Positions 55,748 to 64,000 of a DNA stretch of 64,000 nt are shown here, piece after piece. Both the position numbers and the translations under genes were made by a program. Position 1 is the stretch's first letter. The number at the start of each line of letters is the position of its first letter. The notes under the pieces are model-generated. The model saw only the letters and a program-made list of their open reading frames with translations, was not told the origin of the DNA and ran no database searches. This DNA is from Bradyrhizobium sp. MOS002 (GTDB lineage Bacteria > Pseudomonadota > Alphaproteobacteria > Rhizobiales > Xanthobacteraceae), in contig NZ_PYFX01000005.1 in NCBI RefSeq assembly GCF_003020115.1, positions 372,001 to 436,000 of the forward strand, in the 5' to 3' direction.

Positions 55748-55907
55748 GGCACGCTCCCCGGCTGTCGAGGGAGAGCTTAATATATCCGCTTTCGATTGCT
55801 GAAGCCCGGCTTCGCCCTGCGGGCTACGCCGCGGCAGCCTTCGCTAGCTTCGCTACGATGGAGCGGAGCTGGCTTGCCGAGCCGAAGCTCGCGAAGCGAG
55901 CGAAGGC

Positions 55908-55983
<76 letters not shown>

Positions 55984-56049
55984 TTAACCGTCCGACGCGC
56001 CTTGGGCGACGCGTCGGGAAAGACCCAGAACCACAGTTCTGGGATTATC

Positions 56050-56460
56050 TCAAGTCTCTTCGTCACCGCCGACATCACCAATGATGTCGGTGACGTCCTC
56101 ATCGCCTTCTTCGTCGTCGGCGATAAAGGTCGAATCGTCGTCGTCATCGTCCTCGATGGTCTCATCGACTTCGATGTCGTCCTCGGATTCGGGCACGACA
56201 GCCTTGACCTTGCCGGTGTTCTCCTCGGCATCGGCCTCCTCGAGCGAGACCTCCTCGACCTCCGCCGGCTCCGGCGTGGTGTCGGCGGCAGCGGCTGCGT
56301 GCCGGGCTTCGGCGCCGCGGGGGGCGCGAGCCGGCGCGATGGGCGCGATCGGCACGACTTCTCCGGTATAAGGCGAGATCACCGGATTCTTGTTGAGGTC
56401 ATAGAACTTTTTGCCCGTGGTCGGGCAAATACGTTTAGTTCCGAGTTCGGACTTGGCCAC
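56050..56460 (-). CDS. TIGR02300 family (FYDLN acid) protein
   Basis: 136 aa. The N-terminal MAKSELGTKRICPTTGKKFYDLNKNPVISPYTGEVVPI is the FYDLN-acid signature, with one cysteine. The C-terminal half is Ala/Glu-rich, ending in a very acidic tail (IEVDETIEDDDDDDSTFIADDEEGDEDVTDIIGD). A conserved alphaproteobacterial protein of unknown function. It is divergent from aroA across about 170 bp. Confidence 0.92.
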   Translation of the reverse strand: MAKSELGTKRICPTTGKKFYDLNKNPVISPYTGEVVPIAPIAPARAPRGAEARHAAAAADTTPEPAEVEEVSLEEADAEENTGKVKAVVPESEDDIEVDETIEDDDDDDSTFIADDEEGDEDVTDIIGDVGGDEET

Positions 56461-56632
56461 GGCAGAGGAATCCTGGGAATGTCTGAAAAGCGGTGCTTCA
56501 CTTGGCTAGTTGGCGGCCCGCTGTCAATAGCGCATTACGGGAGAACGACATGCCCGTGACGGCGGGGAGGCCATGTGGTACCTGCCCCGCGAGTCCCGCA
56601 GGGACGTTTCGGGCCTATCCAAGGACACAAAC

Positions 56633-57970
56633 TTGACCGATTCCGACAAGCCGACGCCGCTCCAGTCGCGCGCCAGCGGTCCCCTGACCGGGAAAGTACG
56701 GGTGCCCGGAGACAAGTCGATCTCCCACCGCGCCCTCATCCTTGGTGCGCTCGCGGTTGGAGAGACGCGGATTTCTGGCCTCCTGGAGGGCGAGGACGTC
56801 CTTAACACCGCCAAATCCATGCAGGCGCTTGGCGCCAGGGTCGAGCGCACCGGAGATTTCGCCTGGAAGGTGAACGGCGTGGGTGTCGCGGGCTTCGCGG
56901 AGCCCAAAGCACCGCTGGATTTCGGCAACTCCGGCACCGGCTGCCGGCTCGTCATGGGTGCCGTCGCGGGCTGCCCGATCTCTGCGATTTTCGACGGCGA
57001 TGCCTCACTGCGCAGCCGGCCGATGCGCCGGATTCTGGACCCGCTGGAAAAGATGGGCGCGAAGGTCGTCACCAGCGGCGAAGGCGGCCGTCTGCCGCTC
57101 ACCATCCAGGGTGCGCGCGATCCGCTGCCGATCACCTACAAGACGCCGGTCGCTTCGGCCCAGATCAAATCCGCCGTCCTGCTCGCGGGCCTGGCCGCGC
57201 CGGGCATCACCACGGTCATCGAGACCGAGGCCAGTCGCGACCACACCGAGCTGATGCTCAAGCATTTCGGCGCCGAGATCACCTCGGTGCAGGAAGGTCA
57301 GCACGGCCGCCGTATCACGCTCGTGGGGCAGCCTGAGCTGCATGGCGCCAATGTCATCGTGCCCGCCGATCCCTCGTCGGCGGCCTTCCCCATCGTTGCT
57401 GCGCTGATCGTCGAAGGCTCCGAAATCGTCCTGTCCGATGTCATGACCAATCCGCTGCGGACCGGTCTTTTCACCACGCTGCGCGAGATGGGCGCCTCGA
57501 TCGAGGAAAGCGAACTTCGCGGCGACGCCGGCGAGCCGATGGCAAAGCTGCGTGTACGCGCCTCGAAATTGCGCGGTGTCGAAGTGCCGCCGGAGCGCGC
57601 ACCGTCGATGATCGACGAATATCTGGTGCTGGCGGTGGCGGCGGCCTTCGCCGAGGGCACGACCATCATGCGCGGGCTCCAGGAGCTGCGCGTCAAGGAA
57701 TCCGACCGTCTCGAAGCCACCGCCGCCATGCTCCGCGTCAACGGCGTCAAGGTCGAGGTCTCCGGCGACGATTTGATCGTCGAAGGCCGCGGCCACGTTC
57801 CCGGCGGCGGCGTCGTGGCCACCCACATGGATCATCGCATCGCGATGTCCGCGCTGGTGATGGGCTGCGCGTCGGACCAGCCGGTGACCGTCGATGACAC
57901 CGCCTTCATCGCCACCAGTTTTCCGGATTTCATCCCGATGATGCGTTCGCTTGGGGCCGAGTTTTCATGA
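56633..57970 (+). CDS. aroA: 3-phosphoshikimate 1-carboxyvinyltransferase (EPSP synthase)
   Basis: 445 aa from the TTG at 56633 ([11 protein letters not shown]), with AAGGA eight bases upstream; an in-frame ATG at 56573 gives 465 aa. Motifs: [55 protein letters not shown] and [11 protein letters not shown]. The overall sequence follows the class II (CP4-like) group. The residue aligning with CP4 Ala100 is Gly (NSGTG). It makes EPSP in the shikimate pathway. Its stop overlaps the cmk ATG (ATGA). Confidence 0.95.
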   Translation: MTDSDKPTPLQSRASGPLTGKVRVPGDKSISHRALILGALAVGETRISGLLEGEDVLNTAKSMQALGARVERTGDFAWKVNGVGVAGFAEPKAPLDFGNSGTGCRLVMGAVAGCPISAIFDGDASLRSRPMRRILDPLEKMGAKVVTSGEGGRLPLTIQGARDPLPITYKTPVASAQIKSAVLLAGLAAPGITTVIETEASRDHTELMLKHFGAEITSVQEGQHGRRITLVGQPELHGANVIVPADPSSAAFPIVAALIVEGSEIVLSDVMTNPLRTGLFTTLREMGASIEESELRGDAGEPMAKLRVRASKLRGVEVPPERAPSMIDEYLVLAVAAAFAEGTTIMRGLQELRVKESDRLEATAAMLRVNGVKVEVSGDDLIVEGRGHVPGGGVVATHMDHRIAMSALVMGCASDQPVTVDDTAFIATSFPDFIPMMRSLGAEFS

Positions 57971-58605
57971 TCATCGCCATCGACGGGCCCGCGGCGTCGG
58001 GCAAGGGCACGCTCGGCAAGCGCCTTGCCCACCATTACGGCTACCGTCATCTTGATACCGGCGTGATCTATCGCGCGGTGGCCTATTCCCTGATGCAGTC
58101 TGGTCATGATCTCCGGGACGAGGCGGCGGCGGTGGCTGCGGCGCTGGAACTCGATCCCGAAAAGTTCGGCAATCCGGCCCTGAAGACCCAGAAGGCCGGC
58201 GAGGGCGCCTCCATCGTCTCGGCGATCCCCCGGGTGCGAGAGGCCCTGGTCAGTTTTCAGCGGCAATTCGCCGCCGATCCACCGGGCGCCGTGCTCGATG
58301 GGCGGGATATTGGAACCGTGATCTGCCCCCATGCCGACGTGAAGATCTTCGTCGTCGCCGACCCCAAGGTGCGCGCCCGCCGCCGGACCATGGAGGCCAA
58401 GGCGCGGGGCGAGGAGGCCGACGAGGCGGCCGTGCTCGCCGACATCATCCAGCGCGACGAACGCGACAAGAACCGGGCGATCGCCCCCCTGAAGCCGGCC
58501 GCGGATGCTTACTTGCTAGATAACTCCCAACTGGATATAGAAGGCGGCGTCCGGGCCGCCATCGACATTATCGAGGCCGTCCGAGCGGGCCGGTCGCGGG
58601 GTTAA
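57967..58605 (+). CDS. cmk: Cytidylate kinase
   Basis: 212 aa. The P-loop is [32 protein letters not shown] and [24 protein letters not shown] match the CMP-binding and lid region. [38 protein letters not shown] follows. Phosphorylates CMP and dCMP. Coupled to aroA by a 4-bp overlap and followed by rpsA, the usual order. Confidence 0.96.
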   Translation: MIIAIDGPAASGKGTLGKRLAHHYGYRHLDTGVIYRAVAYSLMQSGHDLRDEAAAVAAALELDPEKFGNPALKTQKAGEGASIVSAIPRVREALVSFQRQFAADPPGAVLDGRDIGTVICPHADVKIFVVADPKVRARRRTMEAKARGEEADEAAVLADIIQRDERDKNRAIAPLKPAADAYLLDNSQLDIEGGVRAAIDIIEAVRAGRSRG

Positions 58606-58871
58606 GCCGCTGCCGTCATTGGAGGAAGCGCCCGCTCCCGCTCTTTGAGGTCGATACTCTCGGTCCCTGCTCGGGGCCGACGCGATCCAGGCTCCGGACA
58701 AAAGATTTCCACGTATTGAACGCGCGGGCCTCAGCCGGCCCGCTTCCGCTGTTCCGCCTCCAGGTCGGAGCAGCGAGCGGTCGCTCGAAGGTTCTGCGGA
58801 CCTTCCGACACTGCGCGTACGATGCGCCCAAGAACCCAACGGCCGGCACGACATCCGCAACTGGAGAACAA

Positions 58872-60578
58872 ATGGCTTCGACTTCTGCTGATACCTATAG
58901 CCCGTCGCGCGACGATTTCGCCGCGATGCTCGACGAGTCCTTCGCAGGCGGCAACCTGCAGGAAAGCTCAGTCATCAAGGGCAAGGTTGTTGCAATCGAA
59001 AAGGACATGGCCGTCATCGACGTCGGCCTGAAGACCGAGGGCCGCGTTGCCCTCCGCGAATTTTCCGGCCCCGGCCGCGAGAGCGAGCTCAAGGTCGGCG
59101 ACGAGGTGGAAGTGTTCCTCGATCGGATCGAGAACGCCCTCGGCGAAGCCGTGCTGTCGCGCGACAAGGCGCGCCGCGAAGAGAGCTGGGGCAAGCTCGA
59201 GAAGGCCTTCCAGAACAACGAGAAGGTCAACGGCGTCATCTTCAACCAGGTCAAGGGCGGCTTCACCGTCGACCTCGACGGTGCCGTGGCCTTCCTGCCG
59301 CGTTCGCAGGTCGACATCCGTCCGATCCGCGACGTTGCGCCGCTGATGAACAACTCGCAGCCGTTCCAGATCCTCAAGATGGACCGCCGCCGCGGCAACA
59401 TCGTCGTGTCCCGCCGCACGGTCCTCGAAGAGACCCGCGCCGAGCAGCGTCAGGAGCTGGTGCAGAATCTCGAAGAGGGTCAGGTCATCGACGGCGTCGT
59501 CAAGAACATCACCGATTACGGTGCGTTCGTTGATCTCGGCGGCATCGACGGTCTGCTGCACGTCACCGATATCGCGTGGCGCCGCGTCAACCATCCGACC
59601 GAGGTGCTCTCGATCGGCCAGACCGTGAAGGTCAAGATCATCAAGATCAACCACGAGACGCACCGCATCTCGCTGGGCATGAAGCAGCTGTTGGACGATC
59701 CGTGGCAGGGCATCGAAGCCAAGTACCCGCTGGGTGCCCGCTTCACCGGTCGCGTCACCAACATCACCGACTACGGCGCGTTCGTCGAGCTCGAGCCGGG
59801 CATCGAAGGCCTGATCCACGTCTCCGAGATGTCGTGGACCAAGAAGAACATGCACCCCGGCAAGATCGTTTCGACCTCGCAGGAAGTCGAAGTGCAGGTG
59901 CTCGAAGTCGATTCCGTCAAGCGCCGCATCTCGCTCGGTCTCAAGCAGACCATGCGCAACCCGTGGGAGGTCTTCGTCGAAGGTCACCCGACCGGTTCGA
60001 CCGTCGAGGGCGAAGTCAAGAACAAGACCGAGTTCGGTCTGTTCCTGGGCCTCGAGGGCGACGTCGACGGCATGGTCCATCTCTCCGACCTCGACTGGAA
60101 GCAGCCGGGCGAGCAGGTGATCGACAACTACAAGAAGGGCGACATGGTGAAGGCCGTGGTGCTCGATGTGGACGTCGAGAAAGAGCGCATTTCTCTTGGA
60201 ATCAAACAGCTTGAAGGCGACCCCTTCGCCGAGCCGGGCGATGTCAAGAAGGGCGCGGTCGTGACCTGCGAAGTGATCGAAGTGAAGGAGAGCGGCATCG
60301 AGGTGAAGATCACCGGTACCGACTTCACCACGTTCGTGAAGCGCTCGGAGCTCGCCCGTGACCGCAACGATCAGCGCGCCGAACGCTTCGCCGTCGGCGA
60401 GAAGGTCGATGCCCGCGTGATCCAGTTCGACAAGAAGGCCCGCAAGGTCCAGGTGTCGATCAAGGCGCTCGAAGTCGCCGAAGAGAAGGAAGCCATCGCG
60501 CAGTATGGCTCCTCCGATTCGGGGGCGACGCTCGGCGACATCCTCGGCACCGCGCTCAAGAACCGCGACACCAAGTAA
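58872..60578 (+). CDS. rpsA: 30S ribosomal protein S1
   Basis: 568 aa with six S1 (OB-fold) repeats, for example SVIKGKVVAIEKDMAVIDVGLKTEGRVALREF, GVVKNITDYGAFVDLGGIDGLLHVTDIAW and GRVTNITDYGAFVELEPGIEGLIHVSEMSW. It docks mRNA on the 30S subunit. ATG at 58872 (MASTSADTY) has a GGAG upstream; the longer open frame from 58716 has no support. A strong terminator follows at 60604. Confidence 0.96.
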   Translation: MASTSADTYSPSRDDFAAMLDESFAGGNLQESSVIKGKVVAIEKDMAVIDVGLKTEGRVALREFSGPGRESELKVGDEVEVFLDRIENALGEAVLSRDKARREESWGKLEKAFQNNEKVNGVIFNQVKGGFTVDLDGAVAFLPRSQVDIRPIRDVAPLMNNSQPFQILKMDRRRGNIVVSRRTVLEETRAEQRQELVQNLEEGQVIDGVVKNITDYGAFVDLGGIDGLLHVTDIAWRRVNHPTEVLSIGQTVKVKIIKINHETHRISLGMKQLLDDPWQGIEAKYPLGARFTGRVTNITDYGAFVELEPGIEGLIHVSEMSWTKKNMHPGKIVSTSQEVEVQVLEVDSVKRRISLGLKQTMRNPWEVFVEGHPTGSTVEGEVKNKTEFGLFLGLEGDVDGMVHLSDLDWKQPGEQVIDNYKKGDMVKAVVLDVDVEKERISLGIKQLEGDPFAEPGDVKKGAVVTCEVIEVKESGIEVKITGTDFTTFVKRSELARDRNDQRAERFAVGEKVDARVIQFDKKARKVQVSIKALEVAEEKEAIAQYGSSDSGATLGDILGTALKNRDTK

Positions 60579-60603
60579 GCGAAACGCAGGTTTCACTGCA
60601 TCA

Positions 60604-60631
60604 AAGCCCCGGCGCGAGCCGGGGCTTTTTT
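60604..60631 (+). terminator. Rho-independent terminator of rpsA
   Basis: AAGCCCCGG then CGCGAG then CCGGGGCTT, followed by TTTTTTG. A canonical intrinsic terminator. Confidence 0.93.
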
Positions 60632-60640
60632 GTTGGCTTG

Positions 60641-60767
60641 GTCGTCCCGGCGAAGGCCGGGACCCATACCGCGGAATCCATCGATGATGGGCGGTGGGAG
60701 TACTAGGCCGCGGGTCTTCGCCAAACTACTCCCTGTGGTTATGGGTCCCGGCCTTCGCCGGGACGAC
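60641..60767. repeat. Intergenic palindromic repeat, family A (copy 2)
   Basis: GTCGTCCCGGCGAAGGCCGG then GACCCATA on the left, and TTATGGGTCCCGGCCTTCGC then CGGGACGAC on the right. Shares arms and AACTACTCCCT with the copy at 1393-1513. Confidence 0.88.
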
Positions 60768-60909
60768 AATGAGTGTGTCGCTACGTCGTGGCCCATGCCG
60801 CTACCGGCCTTGTTTTCTTCTAATTGCGCCGCAATTGATGTATCCAGATAAGCCAATGGTGACGCTGCGACGGCACAACGCGCTTGGCCTTTCATTTGGA
60901 GATATTGAG

Positions 60910-61890
60910 ATGTCGCTCGATTCGGACATCATCGTCGATCGCCGCAGGATCCGCCGCAAGCTGACGTTCTGGCGCGTATTGGCCGCGCTGATCGCGATCG
61001 CGGCGATCGCAGGCTTCGCGCTGGTCGCGACACCGGGTGCACGTGGCACGTTCGCGTCCGCCGGCTCGATCGCGCGGGTCCAGATCGACGGCCTGATCCG
61101 CAGCGACTCCGATCGCACGCAGGCGCTGGAGCGGCTGGAGAATTCGCAGGCTGCCGCCGTCATCGTTCACGTCAACTCGCCGGGCGGCACCACCGCCGGC
61201 TCCGAGCAGCTCTATGATTCGCTTGTACGGCTGAAAGCAAAGAAGCCGCTCGTCGTGGTCGTCGAAGGCCTCGCCGCCTCCGGCGGCTACATCACCGCGA
61301 TCGCCAGCGATCACATCATCGCCCAGCAGAGCTCACTGGTCGGCTCGATCGGCGTGCTGTTCCAGTTTCCGAACGTCTCGGAGCTGTTGAAGACCGTCGG
61401 CGTCAAGGTCGAAGAGGTGAAGTCCACGCCGCTGAAGGCCGCGCCCAACGGTTTCGAGCCGACCAGCCCCGAGGCACGGGCAGCGCTCGATGCGCTGGTG
61501 AAGGATTCCTATGCCTGGTTCAAGGGATTGGTGAAGGAACGGCGTGGCATGGATGACACGCAGCTCGAGAAAGTGGTTGATGGCCGTGTCTTCACCGGAC
61601 GCCAGGCAATCGATCTCAAGCTGATCGACCAGATCGGCGACGAGAAGACCGCCGTGACTTGGCTGGTCGAGCAGAAGGGCGTCAAGAAGGGACTCTCCGT
61701 GCGCGATTACAAGCTGCAACCGCGCTTCAGCGATCTGCCGTTCCTCAAGACGGCGGCCGCAGTGACGCTGGAAGCACTGGGTTTAGGCTCGATTGCGCAT
61801 CAAATCGGGCAAACCGGCGTCGTGCAGGCGGTCGATCGGCTCGGAATGGATGGAATGCTGGCTTTGTGGCAGCCGGCGGCATCGAACTGA
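60910..61890 (+). CDS. sppA: Signal peptide peptidase SppA
   Basis: 326 aa membrane-anchored serine protease of the SppA type. A single N-terminal helix (FWRVLAALIAIAAIAGFALVAT) precedes the catalytic region: AAVIVHVNSPGGTTAGSEQLY, LVVVVEGLAASGGYITAIASDHIIAQQSSLVGSIGVLFQFPN with the Lys/Ser dyad region (AASGGY Ser, and a later conserved Lys). It digests leftover signal peptides. ATG at 60910 is preferred (MSLDSDIIVD) over 60694. It is 172 bp upstream of ihfB. Confidence 0.92.
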   Translation: MSLDSDIIVDRRRIRRKLTFWRVLAALIAIAAIAGFALVATPGARGTFASAGSIARVQIDGLIRSDSDRTQALERLENSQAAAVIVHVNSPGGTTAGSEQLYDSLVRLKAKKPLVVVVEGLAASGGYITAIASDHIIAQQSSLVGSIGVLFQFPNVSELLKTVGVKVEEVKSTPLKAAPNGFEPTSPEARAALDALVKDSYAWFKGLVKERRGMDDTQLEKVVDGRVFTGRQAIDLKLIDQIGDEKTAVTWLVEQKGVKKGLSVRDYKLQPRFSDLPFLKTAAAVTLEALGLGSIAHQIGQTGVVQAVDRLGMDGMLALWQPAASN

Positions 61891-62062
61891 CCGGCGCCGG
61901 GCGAGCCCCAGAGGTTTTTCCCGTTCGGCGCGTGCAGGGCCAGCCCGCTTTTTTGGCATTTGTCACGTATTTTCACGACGCTCAACCTTCATTTAGCGTC
62001 TTGACAGATCACGGTATTTTCACGGAAATGGTTGTCCGCACGCTCCCGGGTCCTATCTCTCG

Positions 62063-62368
62063 ATGATCAAATCCGAACTTGTTCAGCGTATCGCCGAGCA
62101 CAACCCGCATCTGTACCAGCGGGATGTCGAGAACATTGTGAATGCGATTCTCGAAGAGATCGTAGCGGCTCTCGCGCGCGGTGATCGCGTCGAGTTGCGC
62201 GGCTTCGGTGCCTTCTCGGTCAAGCATCGCCCTGCGCGCGCAGGGCGCAATCCGCGCACCGGCGCCCATGTACCTGTCGATCAGAAGAGCGTTCCGTTCT
62301 TCAAGACCGGCAAGGAAATGCGCGAACGGTTGAATCGCGACCACCCGGATCCAGGCGCGCCAGACTGA
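62063..62368 (+). CDS. ihfB: Integration host factor subunit beta
   Basis: 101 aa HU/IHF-type DNA-bending protein: [72 protein letters not shown]. The RNPRTG DNA-binding arm is present. Forms a heterodimer with IHF alpha encoded elsewhere. It follows sppA, the common order in this group. Notably IHF also acts in tyrosine integrase reactions like those at the islands. Confidence 0.96.
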   Translation: MIKSELVQRIAEHNPHLYQRDVENIVNAILEEIVAALARGDRVELRGFGAFSVKHRPARAGRNPRTGAHVPVDQKSVPFFKTGKEMRERLNRDHPDPGAPD

Positions 62369-62438
62369 GGTCCACCTCAGGTTTCCCGCGGTCGCGAGCG
62401 ATGCGGCCGCAACCTTGATTCAAGGCGAGCGAGCCGAG

Positions 62439-62831
62439 ATGCGAAAATTCCTGACCGCGCTGGTCGTGATTCCGCTGGGCCTGATCCTGATGGTCTTTGC
62501 CGTCGCCAACCGGCATTTCGTCACGGTCTCGTTCGATCCGTTCGTTTCCAACGACCCGTCATTCTCGGTCACGCTGCCGCTGTTTCTGCTCCTGATCGTG
62601 GTGGCTGCGCTCGGGGTCCTCGCGGGCGGTTGTGCCGTCTGGTTCGGCCAGCGGCACTGGCGGCGTGCGGCGCGCCGGCACGACGCCGATGCCAGGGCCG
62701 CGCGCGGCGAACTGGCCGATCTGCGGGCCCAGGCGGCCGCAGCAAGGCCCGAGGCCCAGCGCCTCCCCGTTCCCTCCGGGGTGGGGCTTTACGGGCCCGT
62801 CGGGCGAGACAAGCAGCGCGCGACGTTGTAG
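62439..62831 (+). CDS. LapA-domain (DUF1049) membrane protein
   Basis: 130 aa from the ATG at 62439. Two membrane helices are FLTALVVIPLGLILMVFAVAN and TLPLFLLLIVVAALGVLAGGCAVWF, separated by RHFVTVSFDPFVSNDPSFS (the DUF1049 pattern). The C-terminus is a charged helix (RRAARRHDADARAARGELADLRAQ). LapA proteins work in LPS assembly control in enterobacteria; the role here is not tested. Located 70 bp after ihfB. Confidence 0.82.
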   Translation: MRKFLTALVVIPLGLILMVFAVANRHFVTVSFDPFVSNDPSFSVTLPLFLLLIVVAALGVLAGGCAVWFGQRHWRRAARRHDADARAARGELADLRAQAAAARPEAQRLPVPSGVGLYGPVGRDKQRATL

Positions 62832-62912
62832 AAGCGGCCGCAACCGAAAAGCCCGTTTTCTGGCCGCGGACCCGTGGCCTCCCTGTGCTTTGAGCCCTTA
62901 TCCGTCGAGAAC

Positions 62913-63584
62913 ATGTCCCTGCTCGTCAAAATCTGCGGCCTGTCCACGCCCGAGACGCTCGAAACGGCGCTCGAGGCGGGTGCCGACATGGTGGGGTTCG
63001 TGTTCTTCCCGCCGTCGCCGCGGCATTTGTCGCTGGAAGCCGGACGGGAGCTCGGCCGGCAGGTGAAGCGGCGCGCACTCAAGGTCGCGCTCACCGTCGA
63101 TGCCGACGATGCCACGCTCGACAACATCATGGACGCGCTGTCGCCGGACATTTTCCAGCTTCATGGCACGGAGAGCGTGGCCCGGCTGCGCGACATCAGG
63201 CAACGGTTCGGTCGCCCGGTGATGAAGGTCGTGCCGGTCGCAACGTCAGCCGATCTCGCCGGGCTGCCCGGTTACGCAGAGGTGGCCGAACGCATCCTGT
63301 TCGACGCGCGCGCTCCGAAGGACGCGACGCGGCCAGGCGGCCTCGGTGCACCGTTCGATTGGCATCTGCTCGGAAACCTGGAGCTGAACGTGCCGTATAT
63401 GGTTTCGGGCGGTCTGAATGCAGACAACGTCGCCGAAGCCGTTCGCGTGACCCGCGCCGGCGGCGTCGATGTTTCCTCCGGTGTCGAGAACGCCCCGGGC
63501 GTGAAGGACCCCGAGATGATCAAGGCCTTCATTCGCGCCGCGCGCGCAAGCCAAGATGCAAATCAAGAGTTGAGCGTCCGATGA
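62913..63584 (+). CDS. trpF: Phosphoribosylanthranilate isomerase
   Basis: 223 aa (ATG 62913, [20 protein letters not shown]). The catalytic Cys-containing KICGL motif is near the N-terminus, and the TIM-barrel strands [43 protein letters not shown] and [17 protein letters not shown] carry the catalytic Asp and phosphate-binding residues. Converts PRA to CdRP in tryptophan synthesis. Stop overlaps the trpB start. Confidence 0.96.
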   Translation: MSLLVKICGLSTPETLETALEAGADMVGFVFFPPSPRHLSLEAGRELGRQVKRRALKVALTVDADDATLDNIMDALSPDIFQLHGTESVARLRDIRQRFGRPVMKVVPVATSADLAGLPGYAEVAERILFDARAPKDATRPGGLGAPFDWHLLGNLELNVPYMVSGGLNADNVAEAVRVTRAGGVDVSSGVENAPGVKDPEMIKAFIRAARASQDANQELSVR

Positions 63585-64000
63585 ATGTTGTAAAACCCAA
63601 TTCCTATCGCAGCGGCCCCGACGAGCGCGGCCATTTCGGCATTTTCGGCGGACGCTTCGTCGCCGAAACCCTGATGCCGCTGATCCTCGACCTGGAGAAA
63701 GCCTACACCGAGGCCAAGGCCGATCCAGCCTTCCAGATCGAGATGAACGGCTATCTCAAGAATTATGTCGGCCGGCCCTCGCCGCTCTATTTCGCCGAGC
63801 GCCTCACCGAGCATCTCGGCGGCGCCAAGATTTACCTGAAGCGCGAAGAGCTCAATCACACCGGTTCGCACAAGGTGAACAACGTGCTCGGCCAGATCAT
63901 GCTGGCGCGGCGCATGGGCAAGAAGCGCATCATCGCGGAGACCGGCGCCGGCCAGCACGGTGTCGCCACCGCGACGCTGTGCGCGCGCTTTGGCCTGGAA
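63581..64000 (+). CDS. trpB: Tryptophan synthase beta chain (3' end cut by window)
   Basis: First 140 residues: [46 protein letters not shown], then [72 protein letters not shown]. The PLP-binding lysine is in GSHKVNN. Part of trpFBA; the start overlaps trpF by 4 bp. Truncated by the window end. Confidence 0.97.
   Translation, partial: MNVVKPNSYRSGPDERGHFGIFGGRFVAETLMPLILDLEKAYTEAKADPAFQIEMNGYLKNYVGRPSPLYFAERLTEHLGGAKIYLKREELNHTGSHKVNNVLGQIMLARRMGKKRIIAETGAGQHGVATATLCARFGLE

Noticed and set aside
58968-60596. Long open frame opposite rpsA (542 codons)
   Set aside because: Shadow of rpsA, with a repetitive Leu/Val/Asp composition mirrored from S1 repeats.

Overview
The window is high-GC chromosomal DNA of an alphaproteobacterium, most probably Bradyrhizobium or a close Rhizobiales relative. 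The basis is the protein sequences (PheST, LptB with a long N-terminal extension, the FYDLN-acid TIGR02300 protein, DUF1150, NDUFA9-like SDR), the conserved order lptC-lptA-lptB-rpoN-hpf-ptsN and aroA-cmk-rpsA, a ROSE-type RNA thermometer ahead of an hsp20 gene, and several families of short palindromic intergenic repeats. Genus is inferred from protein recognition only.

Region 1 (1-15.8 kb) is housekeeping core: a flavin amine oxidase cut by the window edge, a TauE/SafE exporter, pheS and pheT with a DUF559 endonuclease-like gene wedged between them inside inverted repeats, rplT-rpmI, infC (apparently starting at ATT), an alpha/beta hydrolase, a SnoaL-like protein, a thioesterase-fold protein, queG, a GST, uppP and an NDUFA9-like SDR.

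Region 2 (15.74-35.1 kb) is accessory DNA stacked at the 3' end of tRNA-Leu(CAG). A 17-bp piece of the tRNA 3' end recurs at 24019 and 34780 and delimits two tandem islands, each starting with its own tyrosine integrase. Island 1 (about 8.2 kb) holds a membrane protein, a serine resolvase with a palindromic res-like site, a ParB-like protein, a GIY-YIG nuclease and a type II restriction cassette (Vsr, C5 cytosine methyltransferase, Eco29kI-like GIY-YIG endonuclease). Island 2 (about 10.8 kb) holds a DUF6894 protein, a Crp/Fnr regulator, a small membrane protein, an XRE regulator, a 43-aa ORF, and five co-oriented genes: a DUF3644 protein, a serine recombinase, an unknown protein, a Cys/His-cluster protein and a protein with motifs resembling family A polymerase palm motifs A, B and C. 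Beyond the third repeat lie fossil fragments of a serine recombinase and an integrase, and further on the remains of a parDE-like toxin-antitoxin pair. Decay increases away from the tRNA, as expected if elements accreted one after another at the same attB.

Region 3 (35.1-64 kb) is core again: an LprI-like secreted protein, two membrane glycosyltransferase-type proteins, RNase D, the LPS-transport and sigma-54 cluster (lptC, lptA, lptB, rpoN, hpf, ptsN), a TPR protein, hsp20-DUF1150 under a ROSE element, a ugpBAEC glycerol-3-phosphate-type ABC transporter, a CaiB/BaiF CoA-transferase, the divergent ohr/ohrR pair with a palindromic operator, a small GIY-YIG protein, tRNA-Ala(GGC), a TIGR02300 protein, aroA-cmk-rpsA, sppA, ihfB, a LapA-domain protein, trpF and the start of trpB.
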